Of a DNA stretch of 46,627 bases, positions 7,255 through 15,133 are shown one piece after another. The DNA comes from JBKPNX01 sp046732855 (GTDB taxonomy: Bacteria; Pseudomonadota; Alphaproteobacteria; Geminicoccales; Geminicoccaceae), in contig JBKPNX010000156.1 of the NCBI GenBank assembly GCA_046732855.1, positions 1-46,627 on the forward strand. Reading direction: 5' to 3'. How positions within the stretch are numbered: position 1 is the first letter of the stretch; each line of letters starts with the position of its first letter. The notes under the pieces were generated by a model. The model worked only from the letters and a program-made list of their open reading frames with translations, did no database searches and had not been told where the DNA came from. The position numbers and the translations under genes were made by a program.

Positions 7255-8886
7255 ATGAAGGCGGGCGAAGCGATCGCGGAGATCCTCAAGCGCGAAGGCG
7301 TCGAGATCATCTTCGGCTATCCGGTCAACCATCTCCTGGAGCTCGCCGCGCGGGTCGGCATCCGGCCGATCATCGTGCGCCAGGAGCGGATCGGCCTGCA
7401 CATGGCGGATGCCATGTCGCGCCTGACCAGCGGCGAGAAGATCGGGGTGTTCGCGATGCAGCACGGCCCCGGCGCCGAGAACGCGTTCGGCGGCATCGCC
7501 CAGGCGTATGGCGACGCGGTGCCGCTGCTGGTCCTGCCGATGGGCTACCCGCGCCGCATCGCGCACGTCCAGCCGAACTACAACTCGGTCGTCAACACGC
7601 GCCACGTCACCAAATCCGCCGAGCCGGTGACCTCGGGCGCCGAGGTGCCGAACATCCTCAGGCGCGCGTTCACCCGCCTCAAGACCGGCCGCGGCGCGCC
7701 GGTGCTGGTCGAAGTGCCGGTCGACGTGTTCGACGAGGAGGTGAGCGAGCCTCTCGCGTATAAGCCCGCGACCCTGCCGCGCATCGCGCCCGATCCCGCT
7801 GCGGTCGGCGCCTTCGCCAAGCGTCTGGCGCAGGCCAAACGCCTCGTCATCTACGCCGGCCAGGGCGTGCACTACGCCCGCGCGTGGCCCGAGCTGAAGC
7901 GGCTTGCCGAGCTGCTCGCCGCGCCGGTCACATCCAGCCTCGGCGGCAAGAGCGCCTTTCCCGAGAACCACATGCTCTCGCTCGGCTCGGGCGGCAACGC
8001 GATTCCGGCGCCGGTCGATCACTTCCTGCGCAACGCCGACCTGATCTTCGGCATCGGCTGCAGCTTCACCAAGACCAACTTCGGGGTAGACATGCCGGCC
8101 GGCAAGGCGATCGTGCACGCCACCCTCGACCCGATGGACATCAACAAGGACGTGGCCTGCGAGCTGGCGCTGATCGGCGACGCCAAGCTGGTCCTCGAGG
8201 CGCTGCTCGGCGAGCTTGAGTCCCAGATCCCGGCACCGCGCGATCCGGCGCCGGTCGCCGACGAGATCAAGGCCGTGCGCGAGCCGTGGCTCGCCGAGTG
8301 GCGGCCGAAGCTCACCTCGGGCGAGGTGCCGCTCAATCCCTATCGCGTCCTCGCAGACCTCGCCCGCACGGTCGACCTGGACAACACCATCATCACCCAT
8401 GACGCCGGCAGCCCGCGCGACCAGCTCTCGCCCTTCTGGGTTTCGACCGTGCCGCTCTCCTACATCGGCTGGGGCAAGACCACGCAGCTCGGCTACGGCC
8501 TCGGGCTCGCCATGGGTGCGAAGCTGGTCCAGCCCGACAAGCTGTGCATCAACGTGTGGGGCGACGCGGCGATCGGCTTCACCGGCATGGACTTCGAGAC
8601 CGCGGTGCGCGAGCGCATCCCGATCCTCTCGATCCTGCTCAACAATTTCTGCATGGCGATCGAACTCAAGGTCATGCCGGTCTCGACCGAGCGCTACCGC
8701 GCCACCGACATCTCGGGCGACTATGCCGCCATGGCGCGCGCGTTTGGCGGCTACGGCGAGCGCGTCACCGAGCCCGACGAGATCGTGCCCGCGATCCGGC
8801 GTGGCATTGAGGCGACCGAGCGCGGCGAGCCGGCGCTGCTCGAGTTCATCACCTCCAAGGAGGTCGCGGTCTCGAAGTTCAAGTAG
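7255..8886 (+). CDS. Thiamine-diphosphate-dependent enzyme, acetolactate-synthase-like
   Basis: This 543-residue protein has the three-domain plan of the acetolactate synthase/pyruvate oxidase family. The N-terminal pyrimidine-binding domain holds the catalytic Glu in IIVRQERIGLHMADA. A central domain spans about residues 190-330. The C-terminal domain has the ThDP/Mg2+ motif NVWGDAAIGFTGMDFETAV ending in LLNN. I chose the ATG at 7255 because GGGAGG lies six bases before it. The motif Asp-Ala replaces the common Asp-Gly, as in several family members. The substrate cannot be told from sequence. No small regulatory subunit is nearby, so it is probably not the biosynthetic acetolactate synthase. 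Its last 51 codons are duplicated after hicAB. Confidence 0.85.
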   Translation: MKAGEAIAEILKREGVEIIFGYPVNHLLELAARVGIRPIIVRQERIGLHMADAMSRLTSGEKIGVFAMQHGPGAENAFGGIAQAYGDAVPLLVLPMGYPRRIAHVQPNYNSVVNTRHVTKSAEPVTSGAEVPNILRRAFTRLKTGRGAPVLVEVPVDVFDEEVSEPLAYKPATLPRIAPDPAAVGAFAKRLAQAKRLVIYAGQGVHYARAWPELKRLAELLAAPVTSSLGGKSAFPENHMLSLGSGGNAIPAPVDHFLRNADLIFGIGCSFTKTNFGVDMPAGKAIVHATLDPMDINKDVACELALIGDAKLVLEALLGELESQIPAPRDPAPVADEIKAVREPWLAEWRPKLTSGEVPLNPYRVLADLARTVDLDNTIITHDAGSPRDQLSPFWVSTVPLSYIGWGKTTQLGYGLGLAMGAKLVQPDKLCINVWGDAAIGFTGMDFETAVRERIPILSILLNNFCMAIELKVMPVSTERYRATDISGDYAAMARAFGGYGERVTEPDEIVPAIRRGIEATERGEPALLEFITSKEVAVSKFK

Positions 8887-8889
8887 GCC

Positions 8890-9138
8890 GTGAACCCGCG
8901 CAAGACGTGGACGAGGATCGAAAGCGCCAATCTCGACGTCCGATTCGATGATCTGCTCCGTCTCACCTACGCTTTCGGTTTCGAGCTGGCCCGCGTTCGC
9001 GGCAGTCACCACATTGTTGTACACTCTGAGCTGCCGCTTATGCTCAATCTTCAGCCCGCTGGAGGGAGGGCCAAGCGGTACCAGGTCCGCCAACTCGAGG
9101 CGGCAGTTCGCGAGCACGGATTGAGATTGAAACGATGA
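8890..9138 (+). CDS. hicA: HicA-family mRNA interferase toxin
   Basis: HicA toxins cleave mRNA through a catalytic His in a small double-stranded-RNA-binding fold. This 82-residue protein carries GSHHIVVHS (His in the usual place) and the family tail LNLQPAGGRAKRYQVRQLEAA. It begins at a GTG only three bases after the stop of the thiamine-diphosphate enzyme, so its promoter must lie inside that gene or it is read through. It overlaps hicB by four bases (ATGA). Toxin-first order is normal for hicAB. Confidence 0.85.
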   Translation: MNPRKTWTRIESANLDVRFDDLLRLTYAFGFELARVRGSHHIVVHSELPLMLNLQPAGGRAKRYQVRQLEAAVREHGLRLKR

Positions 9139-9365
9139 GCTGGTCTGCGCCCCCATCCCGATATCACATCAATGTGTTCTGGACCGATGACGACCAGTGC
9201 TGGATCGCCGATGTGCCGGATCTCCAGTACTGTTCGGCGCATGGTGAAACGCCGGCGCAGGCTGTCGCCGAGCTGGAGATCGCCATGGCGGCGTGGCTCG
9301 AGACGGCGCGCGAACGTCAGATCCCGATCCCGCCACCCCGTTATCGCCCTGCTCTGGCGAGTTGA
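9135..9365 (+). CDS. hicB: HicB-family antitoxin
   Basis: This 76-residue protein has the HicB partial RNase-H-like fold: YHINVFWTDDDQCWIADVPD, then CSAHGETPAQAVAELEIAMAAWLE. It neutralises HicA and usually represses the operon, but no added helix-turn-helix or ribbon-helix-helix domain is visible at the short C-terminus. It overlaps hicA by four bases. It is followed within ten bases by a second copy of the 3' end of the upstream thiamine-diphosphate enzyme gene. Confidence 0.85.
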   Translation: MSWSAPPSRYHINVFWTDDDQCWIADVPDLQYCSAHGETPAQAVAELEIAMAAWLETARERQIPIPPPRYRPALAS

Positions 9366-9370
9366 GGCGG

Positions 9371-9529
9371 GCCATGGCGCGGGCGTTCGGCGGTTACGGC
9401 GAGCGCGTCACCGAGCCCGACGAGATCGTGCCTGCGATCCGGCGCGGCATCGCGGCGACCGAGCGCGGCGAGCCGGCGCGGCTCGAGTTCATCACGAGCA
9501 AGGAGGTCGCGGTCTCGAAATTCAAGTAG
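9371..9529 (+). pseudogene. Duplicated 3' end of the thiamine-diphosphate enzyme gene
   Basis: From the ATG at 9374 the frame encodes 51 residues matching the last 51 of the enzyme at 7255-8886 (MARAFGGYGERVTEPDEIV... VAVSKFK), with only two amino-acid changes. Counting by eye, the two 156-bp copies (8731-8886 and 9374-9529) differ at 12 bases, ten of them silent. The silent bias suggests the copy diverged while part of a functional gene. No catalytic parts remain, so it is a gene fragment. Confidence 0.85.
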
Positions 9530-9555
9530 GGCACGGACGAAGCCCTGCAGAACAG

Positions 9556-9576
9556 CGCGGTCTCGAGTTCAAGTGA
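9556..9576 (+). repeat. Third remnant of the same gene tail
   Basis: Twenty-one bases match the final codons of the thiamine-diphosphate enzyme gene (GCGGTCTCGA, then GTTCAAGTGA), with one base missing relative to copies ending at 8886 and 9529. It is a third, very short echo of the tail. Confidence 0.5.
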
Positions 9577-9637
9577 GTGCCGCGGGTGATGGCGCCCGGG
9601 TCAGTTGAGACACCATTTGGCGGCGGGTGTGGGCAGC

Positions 9638-10426
9638 ATGACCGAGTGGGACGCCAAGGCGTACAGCGAGCGCAACGCCTTGCAGAATTGGCTGGCCGAA
9701 AGCCATCTCGCCCAGCTCGAACTCCATGGGACGGAGCGGGTGCTCGACGTCGGCTGCGGCGACGGCAAAGTAACCGCGCAGATCGCGCGGCGCCTCACGC
9801 GCGGCTCGGTGCTCGGGATCGATCCGTCGACCCGGATGATCGCCTTCGCGCAGGCGCATTGCGCACGGCTCGAGCATCCGAACCTCGCGTTCGCGGTCGG
9901 CGATGCCACGACTCTTACCTATCGCGGCGAGTTCGACCTGGTCGTCTCGTTCAATGCGCTGCACTGGGTGCGCGATCAGGATGCGGCCCTGCACGCCATC
10001 CGCGCAGCGCTCAAGCCGAGCGGCCGGGCCTTTCTCGAGTTCGTCCCAGAGGGACCCCGCCAGTCGATCGAGGATGTGATCGAGGAGGTCTGCCGGGCCG
10101 AGCGCTGGGCGCGCTGCTTCGCCGGGCACACCGCCCCCTACGTCCACCTCACGCCACAGCAGTTCTCCGAACTGGCATTCGCGAGCGGCCTGCGCGTCGA
10201 GCGCCTCGAGCGCGAGCTGAAAACGTGGGACTTCGGCAGTCGGCAGGCCTTCGCGGAGTGGGCCGCGGTCGGGTGCGTGGCTTGGACGGACCATATCCCC
10301 GAGCCGGAGCGGACAGCGTTCATCGAGGACGTCCTGGACCGCTACGGCCGGCTCGACAATGTCGCGGACGACGAGGTCCGCGTGTTCAAATTCTACCAGT
10401 TGGCCGTTCTCCTGCGCGTCGCCTGA
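9638..10426 (+). CDS. Class I SAM-dependent methyltransferase, trans-aconitate methyltransferase-like
   Basis: This 262-residue protein has the class I S-adenosylmethionine fold: motif I VLDVGCGDGKVTAQIA (about residues 35-50), an acidic end of strand 2 in VLGIDPSTRM, motif II FDLVVSFNALHWV and motif III ALKPSGRAFLEF. The FNALHWV segment is characteristic of trans-aconitate 2-methyltransferase and juvenile-hormone-acid-methyltransferase-like proteins. The substrate is not determinable here. I chose the ATG at 9638 because the fold starts soon after; the Shine-Dalgarno sequence is weak. It is followed 57 bp later by the DUF6790 gene. Confidence 0.85.
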   Translation: MTEWDAKAYSERNALQNWLAESHLAQLELHGTERVLDVGCGDGKVTAQIARRLTRGSVLGIDPSTRMIAFAQAHCARLEHPNLAFAVGDATTLTYRGEFDLVVSFNALHWVRDQDAALHAIRAALKPSGRAFLEFVPEGPRQSIEDVIEEVCRAERWARCFAGHTAPYVHLTPQQFSELAFASGLRVERLERELKTWDFGSRQAFAEWAAVGCVAWTDHIPEPERTAFIEDVLDRYGRLDNVADDEVRVFKFYQLAVLLRVA

Positions 10427-10483
10427 GCGCAGCGCGCGGAGCCAAAATCGAGCCTGCTCGGCTGGGGACGGGCGGGCACTTGC

Positions 10484-11062
10484 ATGGCAACCTTGATACG
10501 TTTCGTCCTGAGCAATTTCACCCTGACCTTCCTGATCCTCGGGCTGATCGCCTCGGCCGTCGCGCTGCTGCGCGCGCCGAAGCCGCTGACTGCGCCGGTC
10601 GTGGTCGAGGCGCTGTTCGCGTATTTCCTGCTGTTCTCGATCGGCCTCGCCTTTCTTTACAGCTTCGTATGCCACAGCTTCTTCGGCGCGAGGACGGCGC
10701 GCTTCATCGGGTGGGCGAACAGTCCGTTTCAGGTTGAGGTGGGTTTCGCCAGCCTCGGCTTTGCGGTGGTCGGCTTCCTCGCGTTCCGCGGCAGCTTCGA
10801 TCTCAAGCTCGCGGCGGTAGTCGGCCCGGCGCTGTTCCTGCTCGGCGCGGCAGGCGGTCATTTGTACCAGATGATCGCGGCCGGGAATTTCGCGCCCGGC
10901 AACGCCGGCGTGATCTTCTATACCGACATCCTGATCCCGCTGATCGGCTTCGCGCTGCTCTGGCTGCAGCAGCGGTACGGGCGGGGGCGCGTCGTCGCGT
11001 CGCCCCCCAGGACCGTGACCGCGAGCGCAGTTGCGTCTAAGAAGGCGCGCCAAGCCGAGTGA
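10484..11062 (+). CDS. DUF6790-type membrane protein
   Basis: This 192-residue protein has about five membrane helices (near residues 8-30, 42-65, 85-102, 108-125 and 143-162). It matches what I know of the DUF6790 family, including VVVEALFAYFLLFSIG, WANSPFQVEVGFASLGFAVVG and HLYQMIAAGNFAPGNAGV. The function is unknown. The tail after residue 165 is basic and probably cytoplasmic. It may be co-transcribed with the methyltransferase upstream, but nothing links them functionally. Confidence 0.8.
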   Translation: MATLIRFVLSNFTLTFLILGLIASAVALLRAPKPLTAPVVVEALFAYFLLFSIGLAFLYSFVCHSFFGARTARFIGWANSPFQVEVGFASLGFAVVGFLAFRGSFDLKLAAVVGPALFLLGAAGGHLYQMIAAGNFAPGNAGVIFYTDILIPLIGFALLWLQQRYGRGRVVASPPRTVTASAVASKKARQAE

Positions 11063-11105
11063 TCCGATCGGGCAGCGCACCTGCGTGGGCGTCGCTGCCG
11101 ATGCC

Positions 11106-12011
11106 TCAGGCGGCGAGCGGCGGGGCGCGCTCCATCACCTCGAACGCGTCGTGGCGCACGTGGTTCTGGCGCATTTCCTCGCGCAGCATCTCGGGCGTGA
11201 CGCTGCCCTGCTCGACGCATTCGCGCAACAGGCCGAAGAACAGATTCTCCTGGTTGCGGTCGGGATGGGCGACGTAGCTGCCGAGCAGGCCGTAGTCGCC
11301 GAACAGCTTGCGCCGCGCACGCATCAGCCAGCCGATCGGCGGGAACAGCCGGTTGGTCTCGGCCGGGATGAAGTCGACCGGCAGGCCGCTCTTCCACGGC
11401 TGGGTCTTGCGCCGCGTATTGTGCACCATCCTGGTCTGCTCGGTCAGCCGGTCGAAGTCGTTCCACTCCGGCTCGAGTGGGCCGATGCTGCCCGGCTCCT
11501 CGTATTGCAGATTGATCCACCTGCGATAGTCGCGCGCGAACGTGAACAGCTCCTTGAACTGCGTCTCGACTTGCCAGTGGGTCAGTCTCGAGCACTCGAG
11601 CAGCATCACGCTCGAGGCATAATTGCCATCGCTGATGCGCTTTGCCCCCGCGCGGGTGCGGCACATGATCGCCTTGCCCGCCATGTCGCGGGTCAGCAGC
11701 TCGTAGACGTCGCCGACCGCGAACACGTCCGGATCGACCACGACCGCGCGTCCCTGATAGTCCATCAACTCGGGCGGCATGAAGCGCAGCGGCGTGAACG
11801 ACTGCAGATCGTCGTTGCGCCAGTTGCGCTCGACGCCGTCGCGCAGATACGGCTTGCCCTCGTACGCCCGAAAGAACGCATAGTCCTTGTGATCGATCAG
11901 ACGCACGTCGAATGCGTCGCTGTTGTTGGAATTGCGCTTCATGGAATGGGCGGAGACCAGGGCGCCGATGTACTGACGCTGATTGGTGTGAATGAACACG
12001 CACGGTTTCAT
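11106..12011 (-). CDS. Putative GT8-like glycosyltransferase, paralog A
   Basis: I do not recognise a named family, but the 301 residues suggest a GT-A-fold glycosyltransferase. The N-terminus (MKPCVFIHTNQRQYIGALVS) looks like the nucleotide-sugar-binding strand. Residues 89-99 hold a DXD-like metal motif (AVVVDPDVFAV, Asp93 and Asp95). Residues 197-206 hold HNTRRKTQPW, reminiscent of the His...KPW metal-ligand motif of GT8 enzymes. There is no signal peptide or membrane segment, so it is probably cytoplasmic. I chose the ATG at 12011 by comparison with the paralog at 12521-13417, to which it is roughly 60% identical by eye. The two are separated by a broken PIN gene. Confidence 0.65.
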   Translation of the reverse strand: MKPCVFIHTNQRQYIGALVSAHSMKRNSNNSDAFDVRLIDHKDYAFFRAYEGKPYLRDGVERNWRNDDLQSFTPLRFMPPELMDYQGRAVVVDPDVFAVGDVYELLTRDMAGKAIMCRTRAGAKRISDGNYASSVMLLECSRLTHWQVETQFKELFTFARDYRRWINLQYEEPGSIGPLEPEWNDFDRLTEQTRMVHNTRRKTQPWKSGLPVDFIPAETNRLFPPIGWLMRARRKLFGDYGLLGSYVAHPDRNQENLFFGLLRECVEQGSVTPEMLREEMRQNHVRHDAFEVMERAPPLAA

Positions 12012-12169
12012 CGGAGCGGTTCCCCTCGATCTGACCCGCGGCGCTGATACCACAGCGAATCCACCGCCGCAAGGCGAGGCCAGATGCGGCGGAACTGGTA
12101 TGGCTGGACGCTATCTCAACGCGTCGAGCAGCGCCTTGGTGTCCTCGAGATCGTCGCCGGTCTGGTAAG

Positions 12170-12371
12170 CTCAAGATGCTGCCGGTCACCGGTGATTTTC
12201 TCGATGCGCAAGGCTTCACCCTCGTGCCGGCGACGCTCGAGCGCGTCGCCCTGAACTCCCGCCTGACCGCTGCATCATAGCGACCCGTTCGATCGCATGC
12301 TGGTGGCGCACGCGTATCACGAGAAGCTGACGCTCGTGACCCACGACGCCAGGCTTCTTGCTATCCGATGC
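12170..12371 (+). pseudogene. Remnant of a VapC-like PIN-domain toxin
   Basis: Translation gives LPVTGDFLDAQGFTLVPAT then, after a one-base shift near 12275, HHSDPFDRMLVAHA and KLTLVTHDARLL. This is the C-terminal half of a VapC-type PIN domain, whose hallmark is HHxDPFDRMLxAQA followed by LVTxD. A single extra base (ctgACCgctg where CTGCCGCTG is expected) breaks the frame. The N-terminal half and the antitoxin are missing. The rest of 12012-12520 shows no other gene. Confidence 0.75.
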
Positions 12372-12520
12372 CTAGCGCGAGGGCTTGATCGCCCGCCAGA
12401 TGCCGTATTGCGCGATGCCTTCAGGCTGAACGTGTTGTTCTTTTTGGGTGCTGTCAATCGTCCTGGCGGGCCGGTTCAGCTACTTTAAGCACCGCAGCTA
12501 TCAGGCCGATCGGCGCGGCG

Positions 12521-13417
12521 TCACGCCGCGAGCGGCGGGGTGCGCTCGACCAGCTCCAGCGCGTCGTGGCGGACGTGGTTGTGGCGCATCTCGTCGCGCA
12601 GCAGCTCCTCGGTGACCACGCCCTTGGCCAGGCATTCGCGGAGCAGGCCGAAGAAGAAGCGCTCCTGGTTGCTGTCGGGATGCGCCTTGTAGGTCTTCTC
12701 GCCCGCGGTCTTCCAGCGCTTGATCAGGCGCGGCCAGGTCGCCGGCTTCAAGGGCTCGATCTTCTTGTCCGCCCAGGTGAAGTCGATCGGCAGGCCGCTC
12801 TTCCACGGCTGGGTCTGGCGCTTGGTGTTGTGCAGGAGCTTGGTGTGCTCGGTCAGCCGGTCGAAATCGTTCCACTCGTCCTCGAACAGGCCGATCGAGT
12901 CCTTGGGCTCGTTCTGCAGCAGGATCCAGTCCATGTAGTCGCGCTTGCCCGCGAACAGCTCGTTGAACTGCTCCTCGCACCGCCAGTGGGTGAGCCTGGC
13001 GCAGTCCAGCAGCATCACGCTGGTGGCGAGCCCGCCGCTCTCCCCCTTGCTGCCGGTGCGCGTGCGGCACATGATCGCCTTGCCGGCCATGTCGCGGGTG
13101 AGCAGGTCGTACACGTCACCGACCGCGAACACGTCCGGGTCGACCACCACCGCGCGCCCCTCGTAGCCCATCAGCTCGGGCGCCAGGAAGCGCAGCGGCG
13201 TGAACGACTGGAGGTCCTCCATATGCCACACCCGCATGCCGCCCGCGCGCAGGAACGACTGCCCGTCCTTGGCGCGCAGAAACGGATGGTCGTTGCTGTG
13301 AATGATGTTGACGTCGAACTTGTCGGCGTTCGGCGAATTCCGCTTGAACGAGTATTGTGATACCAGGGCGCCGATGTACTGCTTGTGGTTGGTATGAATG
13401 AACACGCACGGCTTCAC
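12521..13417 (-). CDS. Putative GT8-like glycosyltransferase, paralog B
   Basis: This 298-residue protein is a clear paralog of 11106-12011. It shares KPCVFIHTN at the start, DLQSFTPLRF, RAVVVDPDVFAVGDVYDLLT (Asp93 and Asp95 as DXD), NDFDRLTE, HNTKRQTQPWKSGLP (His196 to Trp205) and NHVRHDA near the C-terminus. I chose the GTG at 13417, which aligns with the paralog's ATG and is preceded by AAGGA; frames opening further upstream lack support. The conserved acidic and His motifs suggest both copies are active. It is divergent from the GT42-like gene, and the 172-bp gap probably holds promoters for both arms of the locus. Confidence 0.65.
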   Translation of the reverse strand: MKPCVFIHTNHKQYIGALVSQYSFKRNSPNADKFDVNIIHSNDHPFLRAKDGQSFLRAGGMRVWHMEDLQSFTPLRFLAPELMGYEGRAVVVDPDVFAVGDVYDLLTRDMAGKAIMCRTRTGSKGESGGLATSVMLLDCARLTHWRCEEQFNELFAGKRDYMDWILLQNEPKDSIGLFEDEWNDFDRLTEHTKLLHNTKRQTQPWKSGLPIDFTWADKKIEPLKPATWPRLIKRWKTAGEKTYKAHPDSNQERFFFGLLRECLAKGVVTEELLRDEMRHNHVRHDALELVERTPPLAA

Positions 13418-13589
13418 GGCGGTCGTCCTTGCAGTCGGGGGTGAGGCGGGTCTCATAGCGGATGACCAGACGGGCCGCAAGATCTAGCGGGACGCGTGGC
13501 ACACGGCCGCATCGGCTAGCGTGCCCGCCGCGCCGCCACGATCAGGGAGCGCGGCCCAGATCGCGCATCAGGCAGGCGCGCCTCGGCCG

Positions 13590-14357
13590 ATGAGATCGCT
13601 CCTGGTCCTCGGATCCAAGCCGGATCCCGTGCTGCCGCCCCGCGCCAGTTACGCGGCGCTCGCCTGTGCCAACGCGTCGGGCCGCTCGGCGGCCGGTCAC
13701 GGGCTGCCGACGCCGCTGTTCACGGTTATCTCGGCGATCGTGACCTCGGGCAAGCAGGCCCCCAATCGCCTCGCCCTCGAGGCATTGGCCGGGCTCGCCA
13801 CGCGCATGCTGTACTTTTACCCGCGCCCGGGCCGGGGCTCTGGCATGCTCGCCCGCGCTCTGCATGCCCTGCGCTCGTTCCGGACCAGCGCGCCTTACTT
13901 TCAGCGCAGGCTGCGCGGGCTGCCCTACGGCTTCGAGCGCTTCGAAAATCCCGGCCTGGAGCGCTACCACGTCATGCTGGCCGAGCTGTGCGACCACGAC
14001 CCGGAGCTGGTCGCGCAGATCCGCGCGAAGCAGCCCTCGAGCGGCATGCTGGCGCTGGCGATCGGCATCGCCTGGCACGATTTCGAAGGCTACGTGCTGA
14101 GCGGGTTCAGCTTCGAGATCACTCACGCCTACGCGGCCAATCCGCTGATCGCGGAGCGCGGCTCGGCGGGCAGCAAGCACGCCGACACCGACATCGCCTT
14201 GCTCCGCCATCTTTCCAAGAAGTTCCAGAACATCTATACGACCGAGCCGGCGGTCCATCGGCGCGCCGGCGTTCCCCTGCTGGAGGCGCGGTCGGTCGAG
14301 CGCGGCGGGCCGGCTGACGCCGCGGCTGACATCATGGATCACAGAGCACCCGCATGA
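13590..14357 (+). CDS. Putative GT42-like (sialyltransferase-fold) glycosyltransferase
   Basis: This 255-residue protein resembles the Cst-I/Cst-II sialyltransferase fold. It starts with a nucleotide-binding strand (RSLLVLGSKPDPVLP, then ACANASGR, comparable to GNGPS... and CN in Cst-II). In the second half, PSSGMLALAIGIA and YVLSGFSFEITHAY parallel the TSG...AIALG...YLSGIDF region. SKHADTDIALLRHLSKKF followed by IYTTEP parallels HSKNTDIKALEFLEK and LY..CP. His179 and His197 are candidate catalytic residues. The comparison is from memory of the family, so the assignment is an inference; the donor could be CMP-activated or something else. The ATG at 13590 is the most plausible start. It overlaps the next gene by four bases. 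Confidence 0.6.
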   Translation: MRSLLVLGSKPDPVLPPRASYAALACANASGRSAAGHGLPTPLFTVISAIVTSGKQAPNRLALEALAGLATRMLYFYPRPGRGSGMLARALHALRSFRTSAPYFQRRLRGLPYGFERFENPGLERYHVMLAELCDHDPELVAQIRAKQPSSGMLALAIGIAWHDFEGYVLSGFSFEITHAYAANPLIAERGSAGSKHADTDIALLRHLSKKFQNIYTTEPAVHRRAGVPLLEARSVERGGPADAAADIMDHRAPA

Positions 14358-15088
14358 AGGCGCTGAAGCGTCTTTCCAACATTTCGAAATACGGGCTCGG
14401 CGCCCAGGGCCGCGCGCGCAAGCAGGCGGACAAGGAGCAGCTGCGGCAGGCGCGCTTCAATGACCCCGAGCTGTGGGAGCACGGCGAAGCGGGCGCGCGG
14501 CGCAGATACGCCTCCTATGACGAGTATCTCGCCCATCAGGCCTCCAAGCTCGACAAGATCGCGTCCCGGCTGCATGAGAAGGAAGACGAGGACTTCGCCG
14601 AGTTCCGGCGGCGCTTTGCCACCTGCGCCGCGCTCGATGGCGCCCGCTCGGTGCTTTGTCTTGGCGCCCGGCTCGGCACCGAGGTGCGCGCGCTCCATGA
14701 CCTCGGCTACTTCGCGGTCGGCATCGACCTCAATCCGGGCGAGCGCAACTGCTACGTCCTGCCCGGCGACTTCCACGGGATCGTTTTTCCGAGCGGCTCG
14801 GTCGACGCCGTGTACACCAACGCCCTCGACCACGTGTTCTCGCTCAAGCAGCTGGTCGGCGAGGTCCAGCGCCTGCTGCGCCCGGGCGGGATCTTCGTGG
14901 CCGACCTGGAGCTCGGGTCCGAGGAGGGCTTCGTTCCGGGCGAATACGAAGCCACGATGTGGCGCGATCACGGCCGGCTGATCGAGCGGATCGAGGAGCT
15001 GGGACGCTTCGCGGTCGAGCAGGTGCGCGATCTCGGCACGACCCGCCGGGACCAATGGACGCAGGTGGTCTTTCGCAAGCCCGCCTGA
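14354..15088 (+). CDS. SAM-dependent methyltransferase of the glycan locus
   Basis: This 244-residue protein has a class I methyltransferase core. Motif I is VLCLGARLGTEVRALHDLG (about residues 99-117), followed by AVGIDLNPG, a Methyltransf_11-like SVDAVYTNALDHVFSL and RLLRPGGIFVADLEL. The first 60 residues are basic and helical and may bind an acceptor or partner. It overlaps the GT42-like gene by four bases (ATGA), so the two are translationally coupled. Together with the oxygenase 45 bp downstream they probably act on one product. Confidence 0.8.
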   Translation: MKALKRLSNISKYGLGAQGRARKQADKEQLRQARFNDPELWEHGEAGARRRYASYDEYLAHQASKLDKIASRLHEKEDEDFAEFRRRFATCAALDGARSVLCLGARLGTEVRALHDLGYFAVGIDLNPGERNCYVLPGDFHGIVFPSGSVDAVYTNALDHVFSLKQLVGEVQRLLRPGGIFVADLELGSEEGFVPGEYEATMWRDHGRLIERIEELGRFAVEQVRDLGTTRRDQWTQVVFRKPA

Positions 15089-15133
15089 GCCCCAGATCGG
15101 CGGCTTGTTGCCCGCCCCAGTAAGAGGCCGACC

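Noticed and set aside
12297..12488. 63-codon frame as a small intact gene
   Set aside because: It is only the C-terminal part of a PIN domain followed by unrelated sequence; the upstream part is in another frame, so it is a remnant.
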